DNA from: Sphingopyxis sp. BSN-002 | GTDB taxonomy: Bacteria > Pseudomonadota > Alphaproteobacteria > Sphingomonadales > Sphingomonadaceae | Assembly (NCBI RefSeq): GCF_022024275.1 | Contig: NZ_CP091804.1 | Coordinates: 2,560,501-2,624,500, forward strand | Length of the DNA stretch: 64,000 nt | Reading direction: 5' to 3' | Shown: in pieces, positions 56,088 through 64,000 of the stretch | Layout: each line of letters begins with the position of its first letter | Numbering within the stretch: position 1 is the first letter of the stretch | The notes under the pieces: generated by a model | What the model was told of the DNA's origin: nothing | Seen by the model: only the letters and a program-made list of their open reading frames with translations | Databases searched by the model: none | Program-made: the position numbers and the translations under genes

Positions 56088-57572
56088 CTATAGCCCGCCG
56101 CCGACGAGCGACCTGATTGTCGCCAGCGCTTCCTGAACCTCCGGTCCGCCATGCGGCAGGTTGGCGATGGGGCGGAGCAGCGCGACGGCGTCCTTCTTGC
56201 GCCCGTCGCGCAGATAGAGTTCGAGCAGTTCCATGCGCCATTGCCCGTTGTTGGGATCGATCGCGAGTGCCTTCGCAAGATAGGTGATCGCCGCGTCGGA
56301 GGCTCCTTCGTCCTCGCGGATATTCTCGAACGTTGCGAACAGCGCGTCGACATTGTCGGGGTCCTCGCGCAGCACGCCGTCGAGCAGCTTGCGGGCAGCG
56401 GCGATCCTGCCCTGGAATTGTGCGGGCGAGCCTTCGTCGGCGCTGCGGGTCATGACCCGCGCGCGCAATATCCGGTCCTCGGCCGTCGTGCCGGCGGGAT
56501 CGAGCAGCGCTTCGAGTTCGGCGGCGCCGATATGGCCGTTGTCGATCGCCAGCAGCATCTTGGCGGAAAAGGCGCCGACCACCCTGTCGCCGGGATGCTC
56601 GGCGATGATTTTCCGGATGTGCCCCAACAATTCTTCCTGCGCCTTCACGCCCGCGGTGAAGCTGTCGGCCCGTGACGCCTGCCGGTAGAGTTCAAGCCGC
56701 ATGCCGACCAGCGCGATCTCGCCCGGGGTCAGCGGCCGCGCGCGGATGAGCGACGCGTCGGCGGGCGGAATCGCGATGGCTTTTTCGGGCGGAATGCCTG
56801 CGGCCAGCCAGTCGTCGAGATCCCGGTCGAGCTCCGCCGAGCCACCCGCGAACAGCGACGCGTCGGCCTTGCCGCCCTTGGCCTTCGCATCGAGATAGGC
56901 GGCGATGCCCGCCGACTGCTTGCCGCCCAGATAACGGTGGCTCGTGATCAGCCAGCCCTTAGCGTAGAAGCGGCCCATCGATTCCGGATCGGAAAAGCTG
57001 CGCGACGGGCGTTCGAGATCGTCGAAGCGCATGCCGCCGACTTCATTGAGAAAGCTGACGATCTGCGGGGGCGCCCCACCATAGCGCATGGTCCCGTCGG
57101 CGCCCCGATGCGCGGTTTCGAAAAAGGAGGCCGCGCCCTCCATGAACCATCCGGGCTGCCAGTTGCCGAGGTGCCGCAGCATGAAATAATGGGTATATTC
57201 GTGCCTCAGCGTTTCGGCGGGATCGAAGTCCTCATAGCCCCGCGCGGTCACCGGCATCAGCGCGAAATTCTCGACCGGATTGGCATTGAAGAAGCCCGCG
57301 GCGAAGCCGGGCATTCCCGCCTCGGTCATCAGCTGTGCATGGTCGCCGTACATGATCATCTCGACGCGGCGGCCGCGACCGGGTCCGACCACCCCGAACA
57401 CCTCGCGCAAGAGGTGATCGAGATCGAGCAACTGCACGCCCAGCGCGCGAAGCGCCTCGGGCTCCATATCGGCCTGGAGCGCGAATTCCCGGGTCTCGAT
57501 CCGCTGCCATTCCGCGTGGGCGGTCTGTGGAAGAGCCAGTAGCGCAGCCAGCGCCAGTGTCAGGAGCTTCAT
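56088..57572 (-). CDS. Exported HExxH peptidase-like protein with C-terminal TPR region
   Basis: A protein of 494 residues with a signal peptide (LLTLALAALLALPQTAHA). The zinc motif is H124-E-Y-T-H128 in LRHEYTHYFMLRHLG, with the likely third ligand E145 in GWFMEGAASF 17 residues on. TPR-like helices fill the C-terminal third (FATFENIREDEGASDAAITYL, WRMELLELYLRDGRKKDAVAL split by position). It is a paralogue of the protein just upstream, whose stop it overlaps (ATGA). Family resembles DUF1570-type gluzincins; the substrate is unknown. Confidence 0.85.
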   Translation of the reverse strand: MKLLTLALAALLALPQTAHAEWQRIETREFALQADMEPEALRALGVQLLDLDHLLREVFGVVGPGRGRRVEMIMYGDHAQLMTEAGMPGFAAGFFNANPVENFALMPVTARGYEDFDPAETLRHEYTHYFMLRHLGNWQPGWFMEGAASFFETAHRGADGTMRYGGAPPQIVSFLNEVGGMRFDDLERPSRSFSDPESMGRFYAKGWLITSHRYLGGKQSAGIAAYLDAKAKGGKADASLFAGGSAELDRDLDDWLAAGIPPEKAIAIPPADASLIRARPLTPGEIALVGMRLELYRQASRADSFTAGVKAQEELLGHIRKIIAEHPGDRVVGAFSAKMLLAIDNGHIGAAELEALLDPAGTTAEDRILRARVMTRSADEGSPAQFQGRIAAARKLLDGVLREDPDNVDALFATFENIREDEGASDAAITYLAKALAIDPNNGQWRMELLELYLRDGRKKDAVALLRPIANLPHGGPEVQEALATIRSLVGGGL

Positions 57573-59104
57573 TCGCCGGCGTCCGTGTCGGGGGCCTCTT
57601 CGGCCCCGCCTTCGGCATATTTGCGCATCTTTTCGAGCTGACCCAGCAACTCCTCGCCGCTGCCGCCGTCGTGGGGGTCGAAAGCGACGATCCGCGCCAG
57701 ATTGATCGCGGCGTCGAACTTGCCGTCGTTGGCGAGCGCGAAGGCATAGTTCATCCGCGCCTCGATATTTTCGGGCCCCAGATTGAACGCGCGCGCGAGC
57801 CCGTCGATCGCGATCGGAGGCGGTTTCATCCCCTGATTGACGAAGCTCCTGTAATAGGCGGAGAGCGGGACCGGGTCGTCCGAATTGGTCCGGTTCGCGA
57901 GGATGATCGGTTTGCGGACCGCATTCCAGTCGGCCGCGGTCGCATCCTTCCTGTCTTCGACCTCGACGGTCAGCATCTCGCCGAGCAGGACGTTGGCGCG
58001 GACATGCTTGGGGTCGAGGGCGAGCGCCTTGTCGACCGCCGCCCGCGCTGCCGCCTTGTCGCGTGTCTCGTCGGTCAGGTCCCATTCGGCCTTCGCAAGC
58101 TCGAACCAGATGCCTGCGTCGCCCGGATATTGCGCGGCCAGTTTCTTCAGTCCGTCGCGCGCCTTGAGCATCCGGGTGTCGCCATCGGCACTCAGGCGTT
58201 CGAGCCGCAGCGGCACCACGGCATCCTGTGCGGGCGTCAGGGCGACGATCGTGATCGGACCGGCGATCGCGATCGCCTCGGCGGTGGTGCGATAGCTCAT
58301 CGGCTTGTTCATGTAGCGATTGAGGTCCTGGTCGAGCACCGCGAGGTCGCCGAAACTGTCGGTCGCGGCCTTCTTCGGATCCTCACCCTTGTTGATCGCG
58401 GCGATATAGGTTCCGAGCTGGCTGACGCGTCCCTTGTCGTTGAACAGCATGTGCGTCAGCAGCCACGACCGGCCATAATAGACATCCATCTGCCCCGAAT
58501 TGCGCATCTCGAGCGGGCGCTGGAACAGCAATGTGGCCGCCGGGATTTTCGGCATCGTCAGCAGGCCATAGGCGCGGCTGTAGACGGGCTTGCCGACCTC
58601 CGCCTTACCTTCCTTGGTAAAATCGGCGGTCGAATAATATTCGGCAAAGCCCTCGATGAACCACGCCGGGAAGGCGCCGGGCAGGAAGCGCTTCATGAAA
58701 TGATGGCTATATTCGTGAAACAGCGTCTGCTGCGACTGCGGCGTCCCCTTGATCACATAATCCTCGCGGTTCGACACCGCGAAGCTGCCCTCCGGGTCGG
58801 GGCTGTAGAAGCCCGCGATCGACGATCCGCCCTTGCCCGAGGCGAGGCGCCCGGCGTCGGTCGCGCGGTCGACCAGATAGATGGTCAGCGGATTGGGATC
58901 CTTGCCCCCCTCGACCTTGAAGCGATAGCGAAGCGTCGCATCGAAACGCTCGAGCTTCTCCGCGAAATCGCGCAGGTCGCGTTCGCTGCCCTCGCTATAG
59001 ATAATGAAATTGTTGGTGTCGGCGCGTAGCCATTTCGCCTCCGCCGGCGCCGCCGCGCCAGCCATCGCGATTCCGGCCATCAGGCCCAAGCCGGCTTTCC
59101 CCAT
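57569..59104 (-). CDS. Exported HExxH peptidase-like protein with C-terminal TPR region (paralogue)
   Basis: A protein of 511 residues; the Met at 59104 is preferred because GGCGGGGG precedes it. Signal peptide LGLMAGIAMAGAAAPAEA. Zinc motif H130-E-Y-S-H134 in LFHEYSHHFMKRFLPG, then E151 in AWFIEGFAEYYS. The C-terminal half is TPR-like (IWFELAKAEWDL, ANVLLGEMLTVEVEDRKDA, MNYAFALANDGKFDAAINLARI split by position) and the tail is acidic. Same order and spacing of motifs as the next gene, so they arose by tandem duplication. Probably periplasmic. Confidence 0.85.
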   Translation of the reverse strand: MGKAGLGLMAGIAMAGAAAPAEAKWLRADTNNFIIYSEGSERDLRDFAEKLERFDATLRYRFKVEGGKDPNPLTIYLVDRATDAGRLASGKGGSSIAGFYSPDPEGSFAVSNREDYVIKGTPQSQQTLFHEYSHHFMKRFLPGAFPAWFIEGFAEYYSTADFTKEGKAEVGKPVYSRAYGLLTMPKIPAATLLFQRPLEMRNSGQMDVYYGRSWLLTHMLFNDKGRVSQLGTYIAAINKGEDPKKAATDSFGDLAVLDQDLNRYMNKPMSYRTTAEAIAIAGPITIVALTPAQDAVVPLRLERLSADGDTRMLKARDGLKKLAAQYPGDAGIWFELAKAEWDLTDETRDKAAARAAVDKALALDPKHVRANVLLGEMLTVEVEDRKDATAADWNAVRKPIILANRTNSDDPVPLSAYYRSFVNQGMKPPPIAIDGLARAFNLGPENIEARMNYAFALANDGKFDAAINLARIVAFDPHDGGSGEELLGQLEKMRKYAEGGAEEAPDTDAGE

Positions 59105-59174
59105 TTCTGCGCCCCCGCCCATTGGTGGACGCGATGCTGCCAGCGCGTCTCAGCGCTGTAAAGGGCTGGCGCCG

Positions 59175-61343
59175 TTAAACAAAGCTATATGGATCAATAT
59201 CGATCGCCAGCCGCGCCTTGCTAGGCCAGTCGATGCTGCCGACCCATTCGCGGATCGTCCCCTGCAGGTCGAAGCTGCGCGGGGCGTGGAGCAGCAGGCG
59301 GAAGCGGTGACGCCCGCGCAGCATCGCGAGCGGCGCCGGAGCCGGGCCATAGATGGCGAGGCCATCGGCGACCGGAGCTTTCTGTCCCAGCCGCTGCGCG
59401 ACACCGCGCGCGACCTCGATATCCTCGGACGAGATGACGAGCGCGGCGAAGCGACCATAGGGCGGGGCGCCGGCGAATTTCCGTGCCGCGGCCTCGGCGG
59501 CGTAAAAGCCTTCGCGGTCGTTCGCGACGAGCGCCGCCATCACCGGGGCGTCGGGCACACGCGTCTGGATCAGCACCTCGCCGGGCTTCACCCCGCGTCC
59601 CGCGCGTCCGGCGACCTGCGCAATCTGCTGGAAGGTGCGCTCGGACGCGCGAAGGTCGCCGCCGTCGAGGCCGAGGTCGGCGTCGACCACGCCGACGAGC
59701 GTGAGGTTCGGGAAATGATAGCCCTTGGTCACCAATTGCGTGCCGATGATGATGTCGACCATCCCGGCTTCGACTGCATCGACGAACTCGGCCGCTTTGG
59801 CGGGCGACCAGAGCGTGTCGGAGGTGACGATCGCGGTGCGCGCCTCGGGGAAGCGTAGCGTCACTTCGTCGGCAACGCGCTCGACGCCGGGGCCGCAGGC
59901 GACGAGGCTGTCCTCGTCCTCGCATTCGGGGCAGAGCCGCGGCGGCGGCATCACATGGCCGCAATGGTGGCAGGCGAGGCGGTGGACGAGGCGGTGCTCG
60001 ACCATCCATGCGGTGCAGTTCGGGCACTGGATGCGGTGGCCGCAGGTGCGGCAGAGCGTCAGCGGCGCGAAGCCGCGGCGATTGAGGAAGAGCAGACTTT
60101 GCTCGCCCTTCGCCAAGCGGTCGGCCAGCGCCTCGACGAGCGGCGGCGCGAGCCAGCGGCCGCGGTCGGGCGGGTCCTGCCGCATGTCGATCGCCGCCAG
60201 ATCGGGCATCGTTGCGCCGCCGTAGCGCGCGGGCAGGACGATATGGCGATACCGCCCCGCCTCGACCATCGCGAGGCTTTCGAGCGCGGGGGTCGCGCTC
60301 GCGAGCACCACCGGCAGTCCCTCGAAATGCCCGCGCATCACCGCGACGTCGCGCGCGTGATAATGGACGCCGTCCTCCTGCTTGAAGCTCGTCTCATGCG
60401 CCTCGTCGACGACGATGACGCCGAGGTTGCCATAGGGCAGGAACAGCGCCGATCGCGCGCCGACGACGATCTTCGCCTCGCCCGCGGCGATGCTGTGCCA
60501 GGCGCGGCGGCGCTCGGTCGAACGGAGGCCGCTGTGCCAGGCGACCGGCTCGCAGCCGAAACGCGCGGCGAAGCGCGTCAGCATCGGTTCGGTCAGCGCA
60601 ATTTCGGGGAGCAGCACCAGCGCCTGCTTCCCCGCGTCGATCGCGGCGGCGATCGCCTCCATATAGACTTCGGTCTTGCCCGATCCGGTGACGCCGTCGA
60701 GCAGCAGCGTTTCGAATTTCGCGGCATCGACTGCCTCGCGAAGCTGGTGCGCGGCGGCCGACTGCTCATCCGAGAGGTCGGGCGGCGCGAAGGCCGGATC
60801 GGGTTCGGGATAAGGCTGGTCGGCCGAGACGCTGATCGCTTCGAGCGCGCCGGTCTGGACGAGGCCGCGGATCACCGCCTCGCTGACTTCGGCCATCGCG
60901 GCGAGTTCGCGGATTATCCCCTGCCGTGTCCCGATCTTCTCGAGCGCGACGGTGCGCTGCGGGGTCATCCGCGCCGGCAGCTCGCCGGTGGCGCGATACT
61001 CGACGATCGGACGCCGCGCGTCGGCAAAGGCCGCGCCGGGCAGCACCATGCGGAGGACCGATCCGGGGGGGGCGAGATAATAGTCGCTCGTCCATTCGAC
61101 GAGCTTGCGCAAGGGAGCGGGAACCGGCGGTACCGGCGCGACCTCGAACAGGTTGCGCAGGCGATTGTCGCCGACGGGTTCGGGCGCGCCGAAGCTTGTG
61201 TCCTCCCACACCACGCCGCCCATCCGCCGCGGGCCGAGCGGCACGACGACGACGCTGCCGAGCGGGGCTTCGCTGCCATAGGGCACGCGATAGTCGAGCG
61301 GGCCGAGAGCGGCGGTCAGGAGGAGGACGCGGGCGCGGGTCAT
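59175..61343 (-). CDS. priA: Primosomal protein N' (replication restart helicase PriA)
   Basis: A protein of 722 residues from the Met before TRARVLLLT. The N-terminal DNA-end-binding domain is followed by Walker A GVTGSGKTEVY at 217-227, the DEAH box in VIVVDEAHETSF, and motif III ASATPALES. The zinc-binding Cys array is present (LCRTCGHRIQCPNC, then ACHHCGHVMP and CPECEDED). Motif V-VI: GTQLVTKGYHFPNL and QVAGRAGRG. PriA reloads the replisome at stalled forks. In many alphaproteobacteria it sits beside atpH; here about 10 kb separates them. Confidence 0.97.
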   Translation of the reverse strand: MTRARVLLLTAALGPLDYRVPYGSEAPLGSVVVVPLGPRRMGGVVWEDTSFGAPEPVGDNRLRNLFEVAPVPPVPAPLRKLVEWTSDYYLAPPGSVLRMVLPGAAFADARRPIVEYRATGELPARMTPQRTVALEKIGTRQGIIRELAAMAEVSEAVIRGLVQTGALEAISVSADQPYPEPDPAFAPPDLSDEQSAAAHQLREAVDAAKFETLLLDGVTGSGKTEVYMEAIAAAIDAGKQALVLLPEIALTEPMLTRFAARFGCEPVAWHSGLRSTERRRAWHSIAAGEAKIVVGARSALFLPYGNLGVIVVDEAHETSFKQEDGVHYHARDVAVMRGHFEGLPVVLASATPALESLAMVEAGRYRHIVLPARYGGATMPDLAAIDMRQDPPDRGRWLAPPLVEALADRLAKGEQSLLFLNRRGFAPLTLCRTCGHRIQCPNCTAWMVEHRLVHRLACHHCGHVMPPPRLCPECEDEDSLVACGPGVERVADEVTLRFPEARTAIVTSDTLWSPAKAAEFVDAVEAGMVDIIIGTQLVTKGYHFPNLTLVGVVDADLGLDGGDLRASERTFQQIAQVAGRAGRGVKPGEVLIQTRVPDAPVMAALVANDREGFYAAEAAARKFAGAPPYGRFAALVISSEDIEVARGVAQRLGQKAPVADGLAIYGPAPAPLAMLRGRHRFRLLLHAPRSFDLQGTIREWVGSIDWPSKARLAIDIDPYSFV

Positions 61344-61392
61344 GAACTGGGCAGGATATAGGATGCCCCGCAAAATAGGAAAGCGCCGCGCG

Positions 61393-62481
61393 TCAGCTTG
61401 TGGCGAGGACTGCCTTCTTCGCGATCCGCTTCGCCGGCTTCGGCCGTTTGAACCAGAAGGTCCACACCGCGAAGCTGCCGAGCATCGTCATCGCGAGGCC
61501 CGAGAGCGTCAGCAGGATGCGCCACGTCCAGCCGCCGACCTTCGATGCATGGATCGGGAAGGCCATGTTGAACGCCTGCGCGCCCGAGGGCAGCGCAAGT
61601 GCGTCGCGCGCGGCGAGCACTTCCCCCGTCGCGGCGTCGAAGGCGATCGTGGTGCGGCCGTTGGGCAACCATTCGGCGGGTTGCTTCATGCGCAGGCTGA
61701 TCGGGTCGCCGGGTTTGCGCGGCAGGCTGAGGATACGGAACTCACCGTCGGGAAAGCGGCGGCGGGCCTCGGTCAGCATTGCGGTGTAATCGGGTTTATC
61801 TGCCAGCGGTCCGCCCTTGTACTTCGGCGGATCGAGCGCCTTCGCGGTCTCGGCCATCGGTCCGAAGGGCGCGACGACGCCGAGCGCGAACGGGCGAAAT
61901 ATCATCATTGTGCCGGTGACGACCGAGATCAGCAGCAGCGGCGCGGCGACGATGCCGATGTCGCGGTGATGCCAGACGATCGATGGGCGCGACATGCGTT
62001 TCGGCCAGAGGCGGAGCTGGAAAGTCTTGCGCGTGCGCCACCACAGGATCGCGCCGGTGACGACGAAGAAAATGCCCGCGAGGCCTGCAATCCCGATCAC
62101 CCATTCACCGCTATCACCCGCGAAGAGATGGTGATGAAAATCGAAGATCCACAGTTCGGGCCGCTCCCACTGGCTCGCCCAGCGCGTGACGACCTCCCCC
62201 GACTGGCTGGCATAGGCGCCCGCCTCCTTGCCGAGGCGAAGCTGGTTCAGCCCGAAGCGCTCGTCGGCATAGATGATGCCCTGCGCATGCGGCATCGCCA
62301 TCAGCTTTTCGGTTGTCGCGGCGACCGTCGGCAGGTCGCCGCGCAGCGGATCGCCGGTCCCGGGCAGTCCGATCCACAGATGCTCGTACAGCAGGATCGT
62401 GCCCGTCAGGCCCATGAGCGCGAGCACGAGGCCGATCAGGCCGCCGGTCCAGCGGTGGAGCGTGTCGAGCAACTGCATCAT
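61393..62481 (-). CDS. PepSY-associated inner-membrane protein (second iron locus)
   Basis: A protein of about 362 residues; the ATG follows AGGTTCTAGAC and lies 2 bases after the receptor stop. Four membrane segments are seen (LIGLVLALMGLTGTILLYEH, IGIAGLAGIFFVVTGAILWW, IGIVAAPLLLISVVTGTMMI, and a C-terminal LLTLSGLAMTMLGSFAVWTFW split by position). His residues border the helices (LHRW, HHHLFAG, WHHRDIG). It is the PepSY_TM family, as at 24.5-25.7 kb, but only weakly similar in sequence. It probably reduces or handles the ferric siderophore brought in by the next receptor. Confidence 0.87.
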   Translation of the reverse strand: MMQLLDTLHRWTGGLIGLVLALMGLTGTILLYEHLWIGLPGTGDPLRGDLPTVAATTEKLMAMPHAQGIIYADERFGLNQLRLGKEAGAYASQSGEVVTRWASQWERPELWIFDFHHHLFAGDSGEWVIGIAGLAGIFFVVTGAILWWRTRKTFQLRLWPKRMSRPSIVWHHRDIGIVAAPLLLISVVTGTMMIFRPFALGVVAPFGPMAETAKALDPPKYKGGPLADKPDYTAMLTEARRRFPDGEFRILSLPRKPGDPISLRMKQPAEWLPNGRTTIAFDAATGEVLAARDALALPSGAQAFNMAFPIHASKVGGWTWRILLTLSGLAMTMLGSFAVWTFWFKRPKPAKRIAKKAVLATS

Positions 62482-62483
62482 GT

Positions 62484-64000
62484 CTAGAACCTGTAATCCC
62501 ACCCCAGCGTGAAGGTCCGGCCGCGGCCCGCGAAGAAGGCGAGATTGTCGGTGGGAAGCCGCGTGTCGCTCGAATAGTCGATATAGAATTTGTCGAACAG
62601 GTTTTGCACGCTGAAGCTGAGGCCGCCGAAGCCGGTCTGGTAGCGGATGCTGGCGTCGGTGATGTTGTAGCCGCCGAAATTGTTGCGCGGATCGGGGTTC
62701 GCCTTGCCGTGGAAAGTGCGGTCGAGGAAGAATTGGGTCTGGATCAGCGCCGAAAGCGGGCCCTTGTTGTACGACGCGTTGAGGTTCAGGCGGTCGGGCG
62801 AGATGTTCGTGCCGTCGAGGTCGGTGTCGACGATCCCGTCGGGGTTGGCGCTGTCGCTGTCATATTTGCCCTGCAGATGCGCATAGCCGACGCCGAGCTT
62901 CAGCCCGTCGATCGGCAGCGCGACGCGCAGGTTGACCTCGAGTCCCTGAATCTCGACGCGCTGGCGCTGGACGTCGAAGATGCGGTCGGGACGCGCGATC
63001 AGCAGCTGACCCTTGTCGCTCGACGACCAGAAATAGGTCGCGCTCGCGTCGAGCGGGCCGCGCTTCAGCTCGATGCCGATCTCGCGGTTGTTCGAGACGA
63101 TCGGCGAGATGTCGAGGAAGGTATCGAGGTCGACGCCCGTGGTGTTGACCGCGCGGGTGATGCGGCCGATGTCGGGGACGGTGAAGCCCTCGGCATAGCT
63201 CGCATAGGCGCGGATACCGTGCCACGGCTCGACGATCACGCCGCCGTTGATGAGCAGATCCTGGAACTTGGGCTTGCCGCCCGCGACATCGACGCCGCCA
63301 TAGCTCGGCAGGCCGCAATTGGTGGTGACGGTTGCCGAACAGGCGCGGAAGGTGGTTGATGCGAGCGTGTGATAATCGTCGATCTTGATCTTCACATTTT
63401 CCCAGCGCACCCCGCCCGCGAGGCGGACGACGCCGTCGAACAGCTTGAGGTTCGCCTGCCCGAAGGGCGCGAGGCTGCGGAAGTCGCTCGGCGGCACCCA
63501 GACGCGCCCGGTTGCGATCAGCGCCTGCTCGGTCTTGTCGACGAGCGCGTCGAAGCCGATCGTCAGCGTCAGATCCTCGAAGCCCGGGACTGCGCGCTCA
63601 TAGCTGAGCTTCGCGCCAAGTTTGCGGCTGCGGTTCTGTGACTGGTCGAACAGCGTGCCCACCGGCGCGAGCGCGGGGTCCTGGAAGGTCGCCTGCGTCG
63701 CAACCTCGCCGCCGAAGGTGTCGCGGCTGCGGTTGAAGAAGATCTGGCTGACGAAATTGCCGCCGCCAAGGTCGGTGTCGGTCAGCGACGCCGCGATGCT
63801 TTCGGTACGGTTCTGCGCCGACTTGCCGGGCGGCGTACCGCGGACTGCGGTCGTCGGAATGCCGGTCAGGCGATTGCCCGCGAGCGCGACATAATCGCCG
63901 TCGCCCTTCAGCTCGAAGCGGCTCGCGATCAGGTCGAGGCGTGCGGTCGGCGACAGTTCGTAGCCGAGGCGCGCGAAGAGCGAGAGCGTTCGCGAATCCT
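62484..64000 (-). CDS. TonB-dependent siderophore receptor, C-terminal part
   Basis: The frame is open to the window edge, so at least 505 residues of the C-terminal barrel are present and the start is outside. Barrel strands with alternating aromatics are obvious (GYAHLQGKYDSD, YRTGFGGLSFSVQNLFDKFYIDY quoted in part), and the end is a terminal aromatic (LGWDYRF), the outer-membrane assembly signal. LRLAGGVRWENVKI and AYASYAEGFTVPDIGR are typical of catecholate or ferric-siderophore receptors. It is followed at 2 bases by the PepSY gene. Confidence 0.93.
   Translation of the reverse strand, partial: DSRTLSLFARLGYELSPTARLDLIASRFELKGDGDYVALAGNRLTGIPTTAVRGTPPGKSAQNRTESIAASLTDTDLGGGNFVSQIFFNRSRDTFGGEVATQATFQDPALAPVGTLFDQSQNRSRKLGAKLSYERAVPGFEDLTLTIGFDALVDKTEQALIATGRVWVPPSDFRSLAPFGQANLKLFDGVVRLAGGVRWENVKIKIDDYHTLASTTFRACSATVTTNCGLPSYGGVDVAGGKPKFQDLLINGGVIVEPWHGIRAYASYAEGFTVPDIGRITRAVNTTGVDLDTFLDISPIVSNNREIGIELKRGPLDASATYFWSSSDKGQLLIARPDRIFDVQRQRVEIQGLEVNLRVALPIDGLKLGVGYAHLQGKYDSDSANPDGIVDTDLDGTNISPDRLNLNASYNKGPLSALIQTQFFLDRTFHGKANPDPRNNFGGYNITDASIRYQTGFGGLSFSVQNLFDKFYIDYSSDTRLPTDNLAFFAGRGRTFTLGWDYRF

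Overview
This is a GC-rich window from an alphaproteobacterial chromosome. It is very probably from the Sphingomonadaceae, and a Sphingopyxis-like genome is my best guess. That rests on gene content and protein style: the F1 ATP synthase operon atpHAGDC, the NDUFA12 / DUF2155 / aat neighbourhood, DUF3297, TonB-dependent receptors paired with PepSY membrane proteins, and Ku-LigD. No database search was possible. Genes are dense, often overlap by four bases (ATGA or GTGA), and several convergent pairs overlap tail to tail. I saw no tRNA, rRNA, CRISPR array or insertion sequence.

Layout. 1-2 kb: the end of an FAD/NAD(P)-binding protein, then a membrane protein / sigma factor / small membrane protein operon. 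2-8 kb: telA-xpaC-like pair, bile-acid-type symporter, nucleosidase, then an exported TPR protein / c-type haem protein / M15 peptidase operon whose middle gene seems to lack a normal start codon. 8-11 kb: typA and an RluE-type pseudouridine synthase separated by a terminator and a nested inverted repeat. 10.8-13.4 kb: a lower-GC restriction-modification island (EcoRII/SsoII-type nuclease, Vsr nuclease, C5 methyltransferase with an N-terminal HTH and a palindrome just upstream). 13.5-18.7 kb: SDR / AraC, cupin-MFS / LysR and an exported hypothetical. 18.7-22 kb: ku-ligD end joining. 22-25.7 kb: an iron-uptake operon behind a Fur-box-like site. 25.9-32 kb: a hemerythrin protein, then a three-gene operon encoding a collagen-like lipoprotein, a TpsB-type outer-membrane transporter and an exported CHAT (caspase-like) protein. 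This operon is the best candidate here for an undescribed system.

32-43 kb: DUF3297, CHAP amidase, a GGDEF-EAL protein, fatty acyl-AMP ligase, recX, DUF192, NDUFA12, DUF2155, aat (about 200 bp tail overlap with DUF2155), an exported methyltransferase and a lone cpaF. 43.5-48.5 kb: the F1 ATP synthase operon. 48.6-56 kb: lipoprotein, two alpha/beta hydrolases, a membrane-anchored trypsin-like protease, DUF2306, and a DUF1203-ada-lyase operon. 56-59 kb: two tandem exported HExxH/TPR proteins. 59-64 kb: priA and a second PepSY/TonB-receptor iron locus that runs off the end.

Functional themes are envelope biology and secretion, iron acquisition, DNA repair and defence (Ku/LigD, Ada, Vsr, RecX, PriA, R-M), and energy metabolism. 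Starts were chosen from ribosome-binding sites, signal peptides and overlap geometry, so several differ from the longest open frame.
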